Shown: positions 24,241 to 36,972 of the stretch, in pieces
How the letters are laid out: each line of letters starts with the position of its first letter
Numbering within the stretch: the stretch's first letter is position 1
DNA from: Gerris lacustris
Lineage: Eukaryota; Arthropoda; Insecta; Hemiptera; Gerridae
Direction of reading: 5' to 3'
Length of the DNA stretch: 64,000 bases
NCBI GenBank assembly: GCA_951217055.1
Contig: OX578279.1
Coordinates: 22,865,673-22,929,672, forward strand
Notes under the pieces: generated by a model
Told to the model about the DNA's origin: nothing
The model's database searches: none
Seen by the model: only the letters and a program-made list of their open reading frames with translations
Made by a program: the position numbers and the translations under genes

Positions 24241-24602
24241 CAGTGAGTGAAGAGGGTCAATGGATAATACGTTTTAACAGGGAGTTGTATGATATGTACT
24301 GTAGACCTGATATTGTTTGCGAAATCCGTAAAGGAAGATTGAGATGGTAGGGCCACGTGGAGAGGATGTCGGAAGGAAGAGCTGCTAAGAAGGTCTTCTA
24401 AGGAAATCCAGGAGGAAGAAGGTTAAGAGGGCGCCCAAGACTTCGGTGGAACGACCAAGTTGAGGACTACCTTAGACGCCTGGGAGTAAGAAGATGGAGG
24501 ACTATGGCCCAGGATGAAGACCTCTGGAAGCAAACAGTGTTGCAGGTCCAGGCTCTTCGAAAGCAGCAGCACCAGGGATGATGATGATGATGGTGATGAT
24601 AA
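24241..24602 (+). mobile_element. RTE-like LINE C-terminal fragment with two in-frame stops
   Basis: The plus frame from ATG 24241 reads MYGPVSEEGQW, then NRELYDMYCRPDIV, EIRKGRLRW, GHVERM, RGRPRLRWNDQVEDYLRRLG, ending at TGA 24579. This is the conserved C-terminal tail after the reverse transcriptase of RTE-type LINEs. TAG at 24348 and TAA at 24399 break it. The 3' end is a (GAT)n repeat, and 8 bp CGTGTAAA flank the copy at 24233-24240 and 24603-24610 as a target duplication. 5'-truncated and inactive. Confidence 0.9.
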
Positions 24603-24610
24603 CGTGTAAA

Positions 24611-26250
24611 CCTTTTTTAACCCAATAATGTTATTTTCAGAACAATTTTTCTAAATTGCTGTAAAAAAAACCCTTCAGAATTTTCGCTGGCGTTTTGACA
24701 TGCCCGTAAGGTAAATTATAGATACATTTCAGATCACGCTATGCTATTAAGTAGCTTAAATTCGTTCTGTGATTTCTCTTTATCAAATTAACATAATAAT
24801 ATGTGATTGAAAACTAGGAAGAAATTTAAATCCCCAAGGACACAAAAACTATAATAATTTCAATATAAAAAAATGAAACTATTAGATAATGAAAAATTAC
24901 CTGTCTTAAGATACTAGAAAATATTCTATGATAATTTCAAGGTGTATTTAATATCATAAGAATCAATCACGTTCTTTTTACGAGAACATGATTCACGGAT
25001 TTTTAAAATAAAAAGATGTCATTTCCGCTTATTTAGTTCTGCATGGATGGATACGAAGAACCCAACAAACTTAATTAGAGACGTAACATTAAACTCTCAA
25101 ACGTAATGTAAAAACAACTTGAGGACACATTGCAGAAGAATGGTGAAAGCATTCTAATAAAGAAGAAGAAGAAAAAAAAAAAAAAATCAAAGACAAAGGC
25201 AATTATTCTAAATACAAATAATACTATAGTTAAGAAAGAGATTGTGAATGGAACAAAAAGCTGTTACCTGTAAAAAGGAACTTAATTTTAGAACGTACCA
25301 AAGAGTATATATTCCGAAGCTATTAAGTCAATTTATTAGGGTTATACTGCTGATTGTTATTACTGTCGTAAAAGTATAATGATGCGTTCAACACTAATCA
25401 AGCGTTAACTTAAACTGCTTAAGACTAACCTTCAACAGAAAAATAAAAAACAAATGCTAAAAAAATGACTGAAGAATAAATTGTTCACAATAAAGATTTA
25501 CGACTTTAACAGGAGTTTAAAGAAGTATATTAGGTGTTAAATATCTTATTCTTTGTCACAGCATTTGTTTTTATTTAGTTGTCTTTTTTCACATTAATTT
25601 GGATATAGGTTTGGATATTGGCGTTTAACAATAAATAAAATTTACTAATAAAAGAAAGGGTAAAAGGATAATGGACAATGAATATTGATTTATATAAAAA
25701 TAGTTTGTTGAACAGATAAGAGCTATTTAAAAGTTTACATTACATTGCAGAAAAAACAAAAAAAAGAAACACACATTTTCACTTATGGAAAGGAGAGAAA
25801 TTATTGATCAATCGTTTTCATTAATTTAGTAATCAAAGCATTTTCCAAAAGGAGAATATCATTTTATATTCTTCGGATTCTTCAGCTCTAAAAAAAACCT
25901 AGATTTTGAAAATAAATTAAATTTCGGTAGCTTCTTTATTTACGAAACATTAAGGCTAGTTAAACTTTAAGAAGACTATAACTTACCGTCAATTTTGAGT
26001 GAATAAAAAAGGATTTTGTAGTTCTATTTTTTTTTTTCTAATTTTAGACAAAAGTATGTATTTGTCAAAATCATAATATATTACTTTGCATGAAGCTACG
26101 AGATATTTGGCCTTTGAAAAATAATATTTGAATAATTTAAAATATTATGAAAAAAAATAAGGAAAGGCAAAAACAAATGCTAATAAATAAATAAAAGAAG
26201 TCACGATTAATTCCATAGAAATTGAGTTGGATAAACGATTTGAATATGAA
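24611..26250. other. AT-rich intronic sequence, nothing recognised
   Basis: No frame, RNA or repeat signature was found. A purine-rich run (gaagaagaagaaaaaaaa) lies at 25163-25187. Confidence 0.5.
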
Positions 26251-26309
26251 TGACATCTAAGTAAAGAGATTAACAATATGATGAGATAGACTTTGTGTTT
26301 TCAATGGCA

Positions 26310-26545
26310 AAGAGTCATTGAAAGAAGGTGGTAGGTTTGTTGAAGCAGCTAAGCGGGAGTTGGGGGCTCGGCCAGCCCTGCCTGTAATCTCATTAATTAA
26401 GCGGCAATTTGTAAGCTAGACATGGGAGGACACAAATATTAACCAACTCGTTATTATATTAACTCCATTGTCCTTAGGAAATGCCGGCCCACGCTTCATT
26501 CCGCACTCTTACTTTCTAGTTGTATTTACCTATTGTGAACATTGA
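26310..26545. promoter_or_regulatory. Possible conserved intronic element next to the coiled-coil exon
   Basis: An unusually complex, less AT-rich stretch about 140-380 bp downstream (gene sense) of the exon, in otherwise AT-rich intron. It contains a homeodomain-type TAAT core in 'ctcattaattaagcgg', then 'gccggcccacgcttcattcc'. It is not open and not repeated elsewhere in the window. Regulatory function is inference only. Confidence 0.25.
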
Positions 26546-26686
26546 ACCAAGTGGCAAATATTATTATGACTCATCTAATTATTTCACTTGACCTAAATAT
26601 ATTTATAAGGATGTACCATTTGTATTGGTAGAAGATTTGTGTTATAATTAATGCGGAGTATTCTTATAATAGACATGTGAGGTTAC

Positions 26687-27857
26687 CTTGACGTCTCTGA
26701 TGGCTGCAGGAAGGATTTGCTCTGTAAGGAAGGTTGTGTTGGCAGGAGACGGCTTATTCTTGACGGACGGGAAGATGACGCCTCTGTTCCTGGTCGGGGT
26801 GTTCCTGGTGGAGGAAAGCACGGGAGCGGGTGTGGTGAAGGTTGACGGAGAAGCGGGTTCGGTGAGGATGACGGATTCCGTGACTGGTTGTAGAGGGTCG
26901 TCTATTCTGACCGGATCGTATTCGACTAATCTGTCTATCGTGGGATCAAGTAGAAGTTCGGCGGCGACCGGACCTCTGTTGGCGAGTGTTATGACGTCTT
27001 CTTCTTGTTTCTTCAGCCTCTTCTCGACCATACCAAGATTAGCAATTATCTTATTCGTGTTGGCTCTAAGGTCGGCGTGGATGTCGTTAATAGCTCTCTC
27101 TTGCCTTTGCGTCTGAGTAAGAAGAATGTCTGATTTGGGTACCAAGTCGTCGACTGAGCTTTTTGTTCCTACGACTACATTCCAAACTTCGTCCATTTTA
27201 TTCGAGACGCTGAGCATAGGGTGCATTTGCCTCACTAGTTTATCGAGTTTTGAGTTTTTAAGAACTAAAGGCGGGGGCTGTGTTGTCGTTCTGTTTCTGA
27301 ATCCAGACGGCTGTCCAGATTGTACTACAACAGGTTCGACAACAGCTTCGTGGACATCGCCGATCATGCCGATGATTTTACCCAGACTCTCCGAAACCAA
27401 ATTGATGTGGAATTGAAGTTTTCTGTCGATGGTGGCTGTACTGCCTCTGAGAGATTCCAACTCGGCGCTTAGTACTTTAGACACATCGATCACACTTGTA
27501 CTTACAGGTTTTTTCTCACTAGCCTCAGCGTTGAAATCGTCGGCTTGAAGGAAATTCGTATCCAACTGATTCTTTAGCCCAACCAACTTAGAATCTATGT
27601 CGTCGACTTTTCTGTCGAGAGAGACAAGTCTTTTGTCTAGATTGGGATCAGGGGGCGGTTGATAAAGTTTAGAATCGATCAGCTTCAATCTGCTGATTAC
27701 GGAATCAGTCTTGTCGATGTTGTCATTAACCCGAGAGTCCATGGCTTCAACCCTCCTCATCAGGTGCTCGACGGCTCTGTCTAAATTTTCTATCCGCTGC
27801 AGCTTGGACTCCAGCGTCGAGACGATAACCTCGAACACATTGAACAGGTACTGCTCC
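26687..27857 (-). CDS. Large coiled-coil and Pro/Thr-linker exon, probable N-terminal part of the FReD gene
   Basis: Minus-strand exon of 1171 bp, open over its whole length. The acceptor is ...gttctgttacag before GGAGCAGTACCTG and the donor is GACGTCAAG then gtaacctc. It enters in phase 2 (one base completes an Arg or similar codon) and leaves in phase 0. The ATG further upstream in the same frame is intronic, so the true start is in an unseen exon. About 390 residues: heptad-like helices in the first ~100 (IENLDRAVEHLMRRVEAMDS region, then LVSLDRKVDDIDSKLVGLKN), more helical blocks mid-exon, two N-glycosylation sequons (NRT, NTT) and a Ser/Thr/Pro-rich end. The composition is much less AT-rich than its flanks, as expected for coding DNA. 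A coiled coil followed by a linker and FReD is the layout of scabrous- and angiopoietin-like secreted proteins. I do not recognise the exact orthologue. Confidence 0.88.
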
Positions 27858-28089
27858 CTGTAACAGAACAAAAACTTTGGTATCAATAATCCATCAAAAT
27901 AAAAATGGTTTAATGAACAACTATATGGTAATAGAAGCTAAATATGTATAAAAACTAAATTTGACAACATAGGTAATGTAAGGGAAGCAAACACAGGCTA
28001 TAGTTATTTTAAAAGTAATATTAATGCCAATAAGTTAAACAGATTAAAATCTTCTAGCAGGCTGCTTTGTCTGAATTTAGAGTATTCAA

Positions 28090-28345
28090 AAGATGTTCTC
28101 TTTAATAACTACTTCCGATGAAAACCACGGAAGAAAATGTTACAATCGGACCATAACTCTCTCGGTTTGAAGATATTTTTTAGGGACTCTATATACGGCT
28201 TTGTAACTGTTACATAGAGTTCAATGAATTTCCAGCGCGGCGTGGATGTAGGTAATGGTTTAAAAACTTTCACGCCACAGTTAATTGATCGGGCTGGGAT
28301 GGTTAAGCCGCCCGAGGAACTCGTACAAGGCATTTCCGAGTTTCA
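28090..28345 (-). pseudogene. Decayed coding-like fragment, possibly transposase
   Basis: A 74-codon minus-strand frame reads SSSGGLTIPARSINCGVKVF then a helical-looking tail. The SGGL-[IV]PS pattern reminds me of the C-terminal end of some transposase-like proteins, but there are no catalytic residues and no inverted termini. It could be a chance frame. Confidence 0.18.
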
Positions 28346-28349
28346 CACG

Positions 28350-31246
28350 GGAGGCGTTTTTTTTTTTACAAACCACCTTGATTTATGAATCTCATGTAGT
28401 TTGAGCTGGAGCTTCCAACTTTGGACTTCTAAAGCCGAGCTTTGAAACATGACCTGTTACTGTAACACAAGTGTTTGGGTCATTATCGAGTTAGATCTCG
28501 CGTAATCTGCTTCGATATCAAGAAAGATACCAACACCTTCTGAGCATGGGAACCAGTGAAAAATTACACAGTTATCTGATGGTATTCACCCATTAACATA
28601 GTAATAGTTAATTAAAAGTTTATCGGCTTCATTCGACACGCATGTGTCCTCGTAATCTTCGTCTTCCTATCTGTAGAATAATGATGAATATTACTCCTTG
28701 CTTATACATATTAATAAAAATTAACCTAAAGATTTACCTACACACTCCAGCTTCCTACATCATTTTTAATTTCAACAAGTGATCAGATTTTATCAAATGA
28801 TTCCAAAATTCAGTAAGGAAAAAAATTGCTCTTGAGAAATTTATTAATACAATTATCTTAAAGTGAATTCAATTTGCCGTGGATGGGATAAACAAATTGC
28901 AATCTACTATTTTTACATCACGTTACATATAATAACAGTTCCTTTACGTTATGGCCTCACAGGTGGAATTGACTACCGTAACGCACCTCGACCAAAAATT
29001 ATTCAAGGAGCGAGTTCTTTTTTAACCTTTTCCAATGAGGAAATAAAGCTAATACAAATTTATAAACGCATTAGGGGTTATACAATATAGATGCAGCATA
29101 ATTAATTGTGAAGTATCAAACCATTATTTAAGTAGGACGAAAGAGATAGGCTTTACAAATGACTAAATGACCGTCTAATGATGTTATAACTTCAAATAGA
29201 AATAATTTTGATAAAAAAATTAAATTAAATCCTTGGTAAGGACAAAAAAGTTTAACAGATTTTAAAGAGTTGTTTGGATTTTTGTCTAGTGACAAAAATC
29301 TATGTTACATAAAAAATAAAATCTATTATACTTATTCCAGATGGTGTAATAGGGTTTATTCAAAATAAATTGTCTAGCTGATCCTAAATTAACCAAAATA
29401 AATCCAATAAAATGTTATTAATTTATTACTTCCAAGCTTACCCCAGATTACGGAAAAAACAGTGATCATTCTGAAGAAAAGCTATATTGCCTTAAAATTA
29501 ATGCAATTTAAAAACATAAAATTTGGGCTCGTGTCTCGTAGGCTTACAAATATATACTTTACAAAAATAAACTAAGAAGAATGGTGCTGTTCATATCACT
29601 TGATGTCAATGCATACAACGAACTTAAAAACATTGTCTTTAACAGAAAAAGCTTTGTTTAGAATGTTATGAATGCTACAGACGCGGAAGCCTAAACACAA
29701 GAATAATGTCAATTGGTTGCTTTGCTTATAACTGCCAGAATGCACAAATATATTTTACTCATAAAGCATTCCGTTTAGAATTTAATATATATAAATATAT
29801 ATAGCAATTACAGCATTTTAATTTCATAAAATAAAACTATTTAATTAAAACAAAGTATGATTTATAATGGTGTAAGTGTTAGATCTATATAAACATGAAG
29901 GGGGTTTGCTCGCGCTTGCACATATGTAAGCACAAGTTAAAAACAGACAACTCTGCAATATTAAAAAAAAGAAACCAGATATCTTACAAGACACCATTAA
30001 TTAAAAGACCACTTATTAATAATCGATTCTTAGTTCAATCGAGATTTAATAATCCGTTTTCCAAAGCTAATTGGAGTTAAGGCCTGGAGGGAAGAGTCCA
30101 AGTATCGAGAGAGGCAGGTGATAAATTATACATCTGATAATGAGCCAACAGAGTTCTGTTGAGAACTGGATACATAACTGAGAATACGGACTAGTCCTTA
30201 TGACATTTCATCTTCATTTCTTCTTTATCTCGTGCCGACTTCATCTCAAAAAGAAATAACCAACCTCGGCGCAAAAAAGATAAACTCGAAAAAAAGGTGT
30301 TAATAGATTAAATTTATTATATAATAAATAAAAATAAATAATAGAGAGGGAAGTTAAGGGTAACGGATTTTGAAATAATTGCGATCATTCCAATTATTTC
30401 CCCGGAAACAAGTTTTAACGATTTGATTCTACCTTCTTAAGTTTGAGAATTCTAAGGTGAGACTGTCTTCTTTCCAAGCTTCGAGCCTCCTACAAGAATC
30501 GAAAAGATTTATTACAGTTCTAACTCGCGACATTTTTCTTTTTTTTGTTTCTCTTCTGATAAAAAGGAAGTTGAAAAGGAGTTGTTAGCGGGGTTAGAAG
30601 TTTTGTCTTTCTGTGTCAATTAAATAACCAAATATATCATTTATTCTTTGTAGAGTATTTTAATCAAATAATTTAAATTTATAAATAGAGAAATTCCCTT
30701 TCGGTTTCATTGTTTGGAAAAAAAAAGCAATTTCAAAACAAGATAATATGTAACAAACATCTGGAGTTATCTTAGACATCTTATCTGAACAACTGGCTCG
30801 TTATAATAAGCGTATATAATCTACGCAATCTAACATGTGGCAAGTAAAAGTAGGTAAGTATTTGACAACTTTTAACTATCCTAATAAATATATATATTTT
30901 CCCTGAATGTAACTCAATTTTAATTATACTAGGTAAACATTTAATTAAAATATTCTATTAGAAAATGAACTTTAATTAAATCTGTACGAATTTATTGAAC
31001 GCATAAATAAGCGACATGTTTCAATAATAATGTTTATTGATTCAAACAGATAACAATAGTTACACTGTCGCTGCTCAATTGTTAAACCGCTAACCTTAGA
31101 ATCAACCAGGCATAACGGCGTGGGGTGTTTGTTTTTTTTTTGTTTATATGTATTTAGCTTCATCGATGTTTCTTAAAAACAACCTAGTATACAGTCCGCC
31201 TTTTTCAACAATCAATAAATGGTGAATAAAAGTTAAAATGCAAAAG
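28350..31246. other. AT-rich sequence upstream (gene sense) of the coiled-coil exon
   Basis: Searched on the minus strand for a signal-peptide exon ending in the phase needed by the exon at 27857; none was convincing. Short frames only. Confidence 0.45.
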
Positions 31247-31251
31247 TAATA

Positions 31252-32377
31252 GGTTTGTTCCAACCACTCTTCAAACTGGTTTGGAACTGTCCGACGCATG
31301 CGCATTTGGAAAAAAGCGTTCCAACGAGCCCAAACTCAAACTCTGACTGACTCTGACTGTTAATCGGCTGTTCCAATCACGCTCCGATTAAATCACGGAT
31401 TAGTTTGGAACCAGTCAGAGCAGTCAGCGATCGGCGGCAGGGACTAGTAGTTTGGGATTGAGTTTGGGTGAACAGAAACGTAACCTTCCGCTCCGCTTCA
31501 TTGTTTTTGTTTTGATTTCGCTCGCCTATTATTCTCCTTTCTTGCGAATCAATTCTTCTTTTTAAAATGTTTTTGTACGAATGCGACGATGAATTTTTGT
31601 GCATATAATGGCATTTTCTAGATATTTCTGAAAAAAATATAAATTGGGCCTATTTTCCAAGATGGACTTTTGATAGTTATTCTATTTTCAAACAAATATC
31701 GAAAGAGTCTGATTTATTTCCGCAATATTTCTTTCGTTAACTGGACTAAGATTAATATTTGTATTTTAAAACAAAAGAGCATTTAGGATTATATCAATAA
31801 AAATACGAGTGTGACATGAGTCTACTAAAATTGGCTCACCTCAGTAAGCCCGAAAATTGTGAATTGCGTAAATCGAAATGAAATCGTGAATTCATGTATT
31901 AAATAAACATTTCTAAAATGTGTGCATGTATTTTCGTCATATCCTCTATGAGTATGTAGGTTTTACTTCCAACTTTCGAGCTTAATTAGCATTAGAAAAT
32001 GAAACTTTTGTGGTGTGGCCCCCCCTTGTTGTGTGAGCCCCTAGGCGGCCTATATCAGGCCCTGATTTAAGCGACTGGCACTTATCTTCATCAACTATTG
32101 ACTCATCCATTATCCATATCTTTAATATTAATAAGTTCAGGTATTTTTGATGGCACAGGAACGCAAAATCACATAAACGATAAACTAAAAAGTAAAAAAA
32201 AGTTGTTCTTATAACAGTGCTAAAACCTACCACAGCAAACAGTTTGATTCGAGAAAGGAGCGTTCCAACAAAAACGAAATCACAAATCAATTCCCAACGG
32301 TCAATGATCGCGCATGCGCATTACGTCAATCACGGACTAATCCGAAACTGATTCGGAACTGGTGGTTGGAACAAACC
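31252..32377. mobile_element. Complete non-autonomous TIR element, 1126 bp
   Basis: Perfect 16-bp terminal inverted repeats GGTTTGTTCCAACCAC at both ends, with TAATA directly repeated outside (31247-31251 and 32378-32382). Near each end lie gcatgcgca and 'ggtttggaact/gattcggaact' sub-repeats. Two minus-strand frames inside (31377-31604, 31982-32290) show no transposase motif. The superfamily is unclear. Confidence 0.85.
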
Positions 32378-32705
32378 TAATAACTTTAAAGTAAAAAACA
32401 AGCAAAGCAATACATGACTTCACTAATTGAACAAGCGTAAGTGCGTTGTTCATTTCAGAGAAGGGATTTTTTAAGTTAGTTTGTGTGTCTGCCCAACAAT
32501 CAATGGCGTACGTATAGATCAATTTAGATAAAAATCGGTACGTAGAAGCATCTCAGCATTTGTGACAACTATATATTATTTGGAAATTTCACAAAAAATA
32601 TTTTCAAGATGGCAAAAAATATGGATGACTAAAAAAGTTTTTAGCCAACATGACATGCGTTATACATCGTTTTCAAGGTCTGGAAAAGTAGGAAAAGAAT
32701 TTGTA

Positions 32706-33065
32706 TTGTAGCTAGTAGTAGTAGTTATCTAGTACTTCCTACTAGATGGGTAGGATGAACCACTTGTTTGAACCTAGTAATAGGCCATCTTTTAGGCCCA
32801 TTTTTTACGCCCCGTGGTAGAGAGTTCCAGCTACTTTACACATCATGCATTTGTACATTGTACCGCCGAAGCGAGTATGGTGTGGTCATTATATTGAGCT
32901 ATATAAGCGTGCGTCAAAGCGTGGGGGAAGAGTTTCCCATAGGGGGTGTCCCTCGCCCTGCTCCGTCCGCGATTCATAGAGTATTATGGCAAGGGATCGA
33001 ACCCACGACCTCGAGTTATAGATAGCTGGGCGGGCGCCTAGAGCCCCTCGGCCACGCGGGCTCCC
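32706..33065 (-). mobile_element. tRNA-derived SINE, young copy with perfect target duplication
   Basis: Minus strand: the head GAGCCCGCGTGGCCGAGGGG carries a Leu/Ser-type box A, and box B is GTGGGTTCGATCCC. A unique body follows ('gtacaatgtacaaatgcatgatgtgtaaagt', 'ggttcaaacaagtggttcatcctacc'), ending in a (TAC)n-like tail 'actactactactag'. A 13-bp duplication AAAAGAATTTGTA flanks it at 32693-32705 and 33066-33078. It shares body and head with 62571-62874. Confidence 0.93.
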
Positions 33066-33079
33066 AAAAGAATTTGTAA

Positions 33080-34530
33080 CTATTATTTAAAAAAAAAATT
33101 GATTTTATGCCGCCATTTTGAAAACAAATATGGCCGAAATGAGGATGGCCTGCCCGACCGACACTTGTAAATCTAGCGTGTATATTGTAGATTCACGAGG
33201 TGTGCTTTATTTCTGCGACCCCCTGCCTAGTCCAGCTATTCAATGTGCGCCCTGCCTAGTTATAAAAATAATCAAAAAGTGTTTACCTTCTGTAATACTT
33301 TGCTCCAGTATATTATTTTGTTTTAGCATCTGTTATATTGAGAATTATATAACATATTATACAGCAGCTATTGTTCTTATATTTGCCGTAATGCGTAATT
33401 TTTTACACTTACTTATTTGCTTACAATGTTTTTTCAGGGACTAATATATTTTTAAACCAATTCCCGAAAAAAATCTCCGAATGTTAGTGAGATTGCAATC
33501 TTAGGAAACCATAAACGTTTCACCAAAACAAAAGGTCAATTAAAAGTGACCCTTAATCAATCATTATCAATATAATTAAGACCTTAAGAATTTTTGAGCA
33601 AAGGTTAAACTCTCAACGAACCAACCTCGCTTTCCCATAGTTATTAATTGGTCTAAAATCTGAAGCAGTTTAATATTTCGCAGACCTAATTACTTAATTT
33701 TTATAATCACTATTAAAGTTACTTTTCTGCTGATGTTAGCTTTATTGAGTGGTAATAAAATATGCTTTATTATAAGCTTAAAAAAACAAAAAAACAGTCA
33801 ATTAGTCGGATACATAGCTTCGACACATCCTACCACTGGACCAAAGTTACATGAGTATAATGATGCTCATTTCAAAATATTAACTAACTAACACTGTTAC
33901 GCTATAGCACATAGAGGACCTTTAACTGTCAAAATAAACCACAACAGTTATTATTAATGGCTAGTTTCCAACCCTTTAGTGGTTTATCTTCAACTAATAA
34001 ACTAATGATCTGAAGAATAACTAACTTTAGTCGGTCTTTAGCAGGACATTAAATCGTTACTTTACCACGAAAAAGTGCCATAAAATCTCAGTGGAAACAA
34101 ATACCTTGTCATCCCTGAAGACTCAAAGGATAGGAATATCAAATACCTTGTGTTTTTTTGAAGCCCATACTAATCAATCTTGCTGAATAAATAACAACTA
34201 AAGATAGAAAAGAAACATAAATTAAAAAGGTTTGGTATATTTATGCCAATAGATAACTAGTAATAGAGCACGGATACAGATCATAAACTCAGTTTTTCCG
34301 TTTATATAAAGGCATTTTGCTCACCAATGAGAAAATTTATGGGTGCATATGAAGGGAAGTAAATTTGTTTAGTTAAATAGCTTTGCCTCATATCACTGTT
34401 TAGCTCTATTAGAAATTAATCTGAATTACAAATAAAGGTATAAGTGACTGAAACATCGGGAGCTTATGAAGGTAAGGTAAGAAGTTTATTAATAAACCAC
34501 ATTTAAAATTCATAAAGCTTGAATGATCAT
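33080..34530. other. AT-rich sequence, no supported gene
   Basis: A plus frame at 33118-33444 (108 codons) starts in slightly less AT-rich DNA with gccgccatttt/atggccg words typical of dispersed repeats. It has no recognisable domain. Confidence 0.4.
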
Positions 34531-35087
34531 TATAGTCCAGGCGATAGCGTGCAAATAAGTGTCTGACCATCAAACTTGAAATTTGTGTACAAGTTAATCT
34601 TTTAGTGCCTTTTAAGCATAAGTGGTCGGTTAAGTTCGTCTGCGGGACGGAAGCATTTGAAAAAAAAAAAAATTAGATGGTGAAGATCGGCCATGTCCCA
34701 CCAATTATGGTGGACAATGTGATTTTCATGATCCTGAGTACAAAATTAGTTAGTAAACCAAAAATCAAGTTGATGTTAGTTACTCCCTTTATAGGTTAGT
34801 TATTAAAGTGGTCAACTATCAAGTGAGAAACTACCATCAACTTAATTTTCGGTCTACTGACTAATTGTATACTCAGGATCATGAAAATCATATTGTCCAC
34901 CATAATTGGCGGGACATGGCCGTTCTCCACCATTTTGTTTTTTTCAAATGTCTATAGTCAAGCTATGTTCCGCAGACAAACACAGCCGACCACAATATTC
35001 TTAGAGGCACTAAGAGATTCACTTCTACACAAAATTCTAGCTTGATATTGTTCAAACATTTTTTTTGCACGCTATCTCCTGGGCTAT
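34531..35087. mobile_element. Foldback element, copy 2
   Basis: Same family as 15003-15583: starts 'tatagtccaggcgatagcgtgc', ends 'gcacgctatctcctgggcta', shares 'accaattatggtggacaatgtgattttcatgatcctgagtac' and its inverse. More diverged, with small deletions. TA flanks. Confidence 0.88.
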
Positions 35088-35089
35088 TA

Positions 35090-36970
35090 GGAAAATTAAA
35101 ACTTTTTAAAAAACTAAACTTGTTTTAGTTATTCAATAACTTAAGTTCTACTAAATATATTTCGATAAAACAAAGCCTCTAACATGCGCCAAATATTAGC
35201 GCACACCACTGTATAAAAAGTAATGGATTTGGTTCTGCCAGTTTTGCGGATAATTAAGTCGGACCTGCACCGCACACTGACAAACAGAAATATAGCAATA
35301 GTCTTTAAAAATTTAAGGTCGGTTTTCGTTTTTGTAATGCATGAAATGAAAAAGTATACAAACGTATTGCAATTCTAATCAATGTACAGAAAAAACTTTA
35401 TACGTATAAAATTTTAAATATTTTTTAATATACATAAATGAATAAGTTCCACGCAGAGACAGCCGAGAAAAAAAATATCCATATAGACATTTTATCATGT
35501 AAAAGAAACTTCATTAATTTACCCTAAAATAATTATTAAGATAAACCATTAAACAAAATAATATGATTAAATATTATAAAGGATTTGATGACAAGGTAAA
35601 TCTAGAGAAAAATGTTCAATATAAAATAAACATAAAAGGCCTTAAAAATAATTACGAAGAACGTTTCGTAAGATAAATGTTATTCTGTCATCAAGGTAAA
35701 TACATGCTAGACTGACTCGAAGCTTCAAAATTAATAAGTAAAGAAAACAGAATTAGATTAATCCTAACTTTAACGGATAAGTTGAAATAAAAATAAGATA
35801 CTACTCTTCAAAATGAATATAAGTTCTCGCAAGTTAATTATTTATATTGATCCATCACTGCTAGATTAGTGTTACGATTCAGTTGTATGTCCGACATACT
35901 TGTGACAAGGGTTAAATATTGCGCTCGTCTAAACGTGGCGTAATAGATTATTACTTTAAGGAGTTTTACAATATTTCAAATGCTGACAGTTTCTGTAAAG
36001 CAATATGAAGTTAAATAAATCAATACACGTCTAAACAAATCAAAAGAGAAATAAAAACGTGATCTCATTCTATGTACAACTCCTAAGAGATTTTATAAGT
36101 CGTGAATTTATTTAGTGTTTGTACTAGTTTTATATTTATTTATTTCATTTTTTTGTTAGTAGAAATACATATATTTTTTTCTATTGTAATAAGATATGAA
36201 ATATTGTTATATATTTACTATAATTTATAGATAGATTTGTTTTTCCTTGCCAATTTGTGAAGAAATTCTTGTTTGTTATAATGTTTTATTGCTAGTAATT
36301 ATATTAGGGTTATAATAAATGTTTAAAATTTATTTTAACAACAAACAATTTTTTGACCTAAAAACACAATATTAGGTTATTATTTTAAGACAAAATATTG
36401 GCTACTTTACACATCAACTCATTGGTGTGAAATTTATAATAATCTCTAAGGTTTGAACCAGATAAGGGTTATTTTCAGAGAAGTCTAAGTATGACAATTC
36501 TTCTAGCAACACTGATGTCCAAAAACCATTTTTGAAACGGTTACGTTTCATTAAAATGAACCCCAAATCTTTTCTTAATTTTTTTTTCTTTAAATGAAAG
36601 GAAGAAAATGGAATCATATAAATTAAATATATTTAATCGCTGTAGGTATTCATTATTTATATCTACAAAAGTTACAAGGAAATCAACATGTTAGTAGTGA
36701 AACTTCCTAACAATAAACTCAGTGACAGATTTTGTGATGGGTCAGTTAATTTTAAGTAGTTCCACAAGTACAATGTTGATTTCGACAAAAATCAAGTTGA
36801 TGACAAAGTTAATTTTTTCAAAGTCCAAAAAGTATATTTTTTAGTAACATGGCTCATTTGTTTAGGTCTAAAGAACCAACTCCGGAACGGGTTTTAAGAT
36901 GCTCGTGATAGGATTCTAAGCACCTGTGACATATTTCGAGATGAGGTCAATTCGATTTGTCACGGAATTC
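35090..36970. other. AT-rich sequence, nothing recognised
   Basis: No gene, RNA or repeat structure was seen. Confidence 0.5.
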
Positions 36971-36972
36971 GG

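Noticed and set aside
26688..27416. Two plus-strand open frames of 142 and 96 codons.
   Set aside because: Antisense shadows of the coiled-coil exon.
33118..33444. 108-codon plus frame starting MKTNMAEMRMACP.
   Set aside because: Begins in repeat-like gccgccatttt/atggccg sequence and runs into AT-rich low-complexity residues; no domain.
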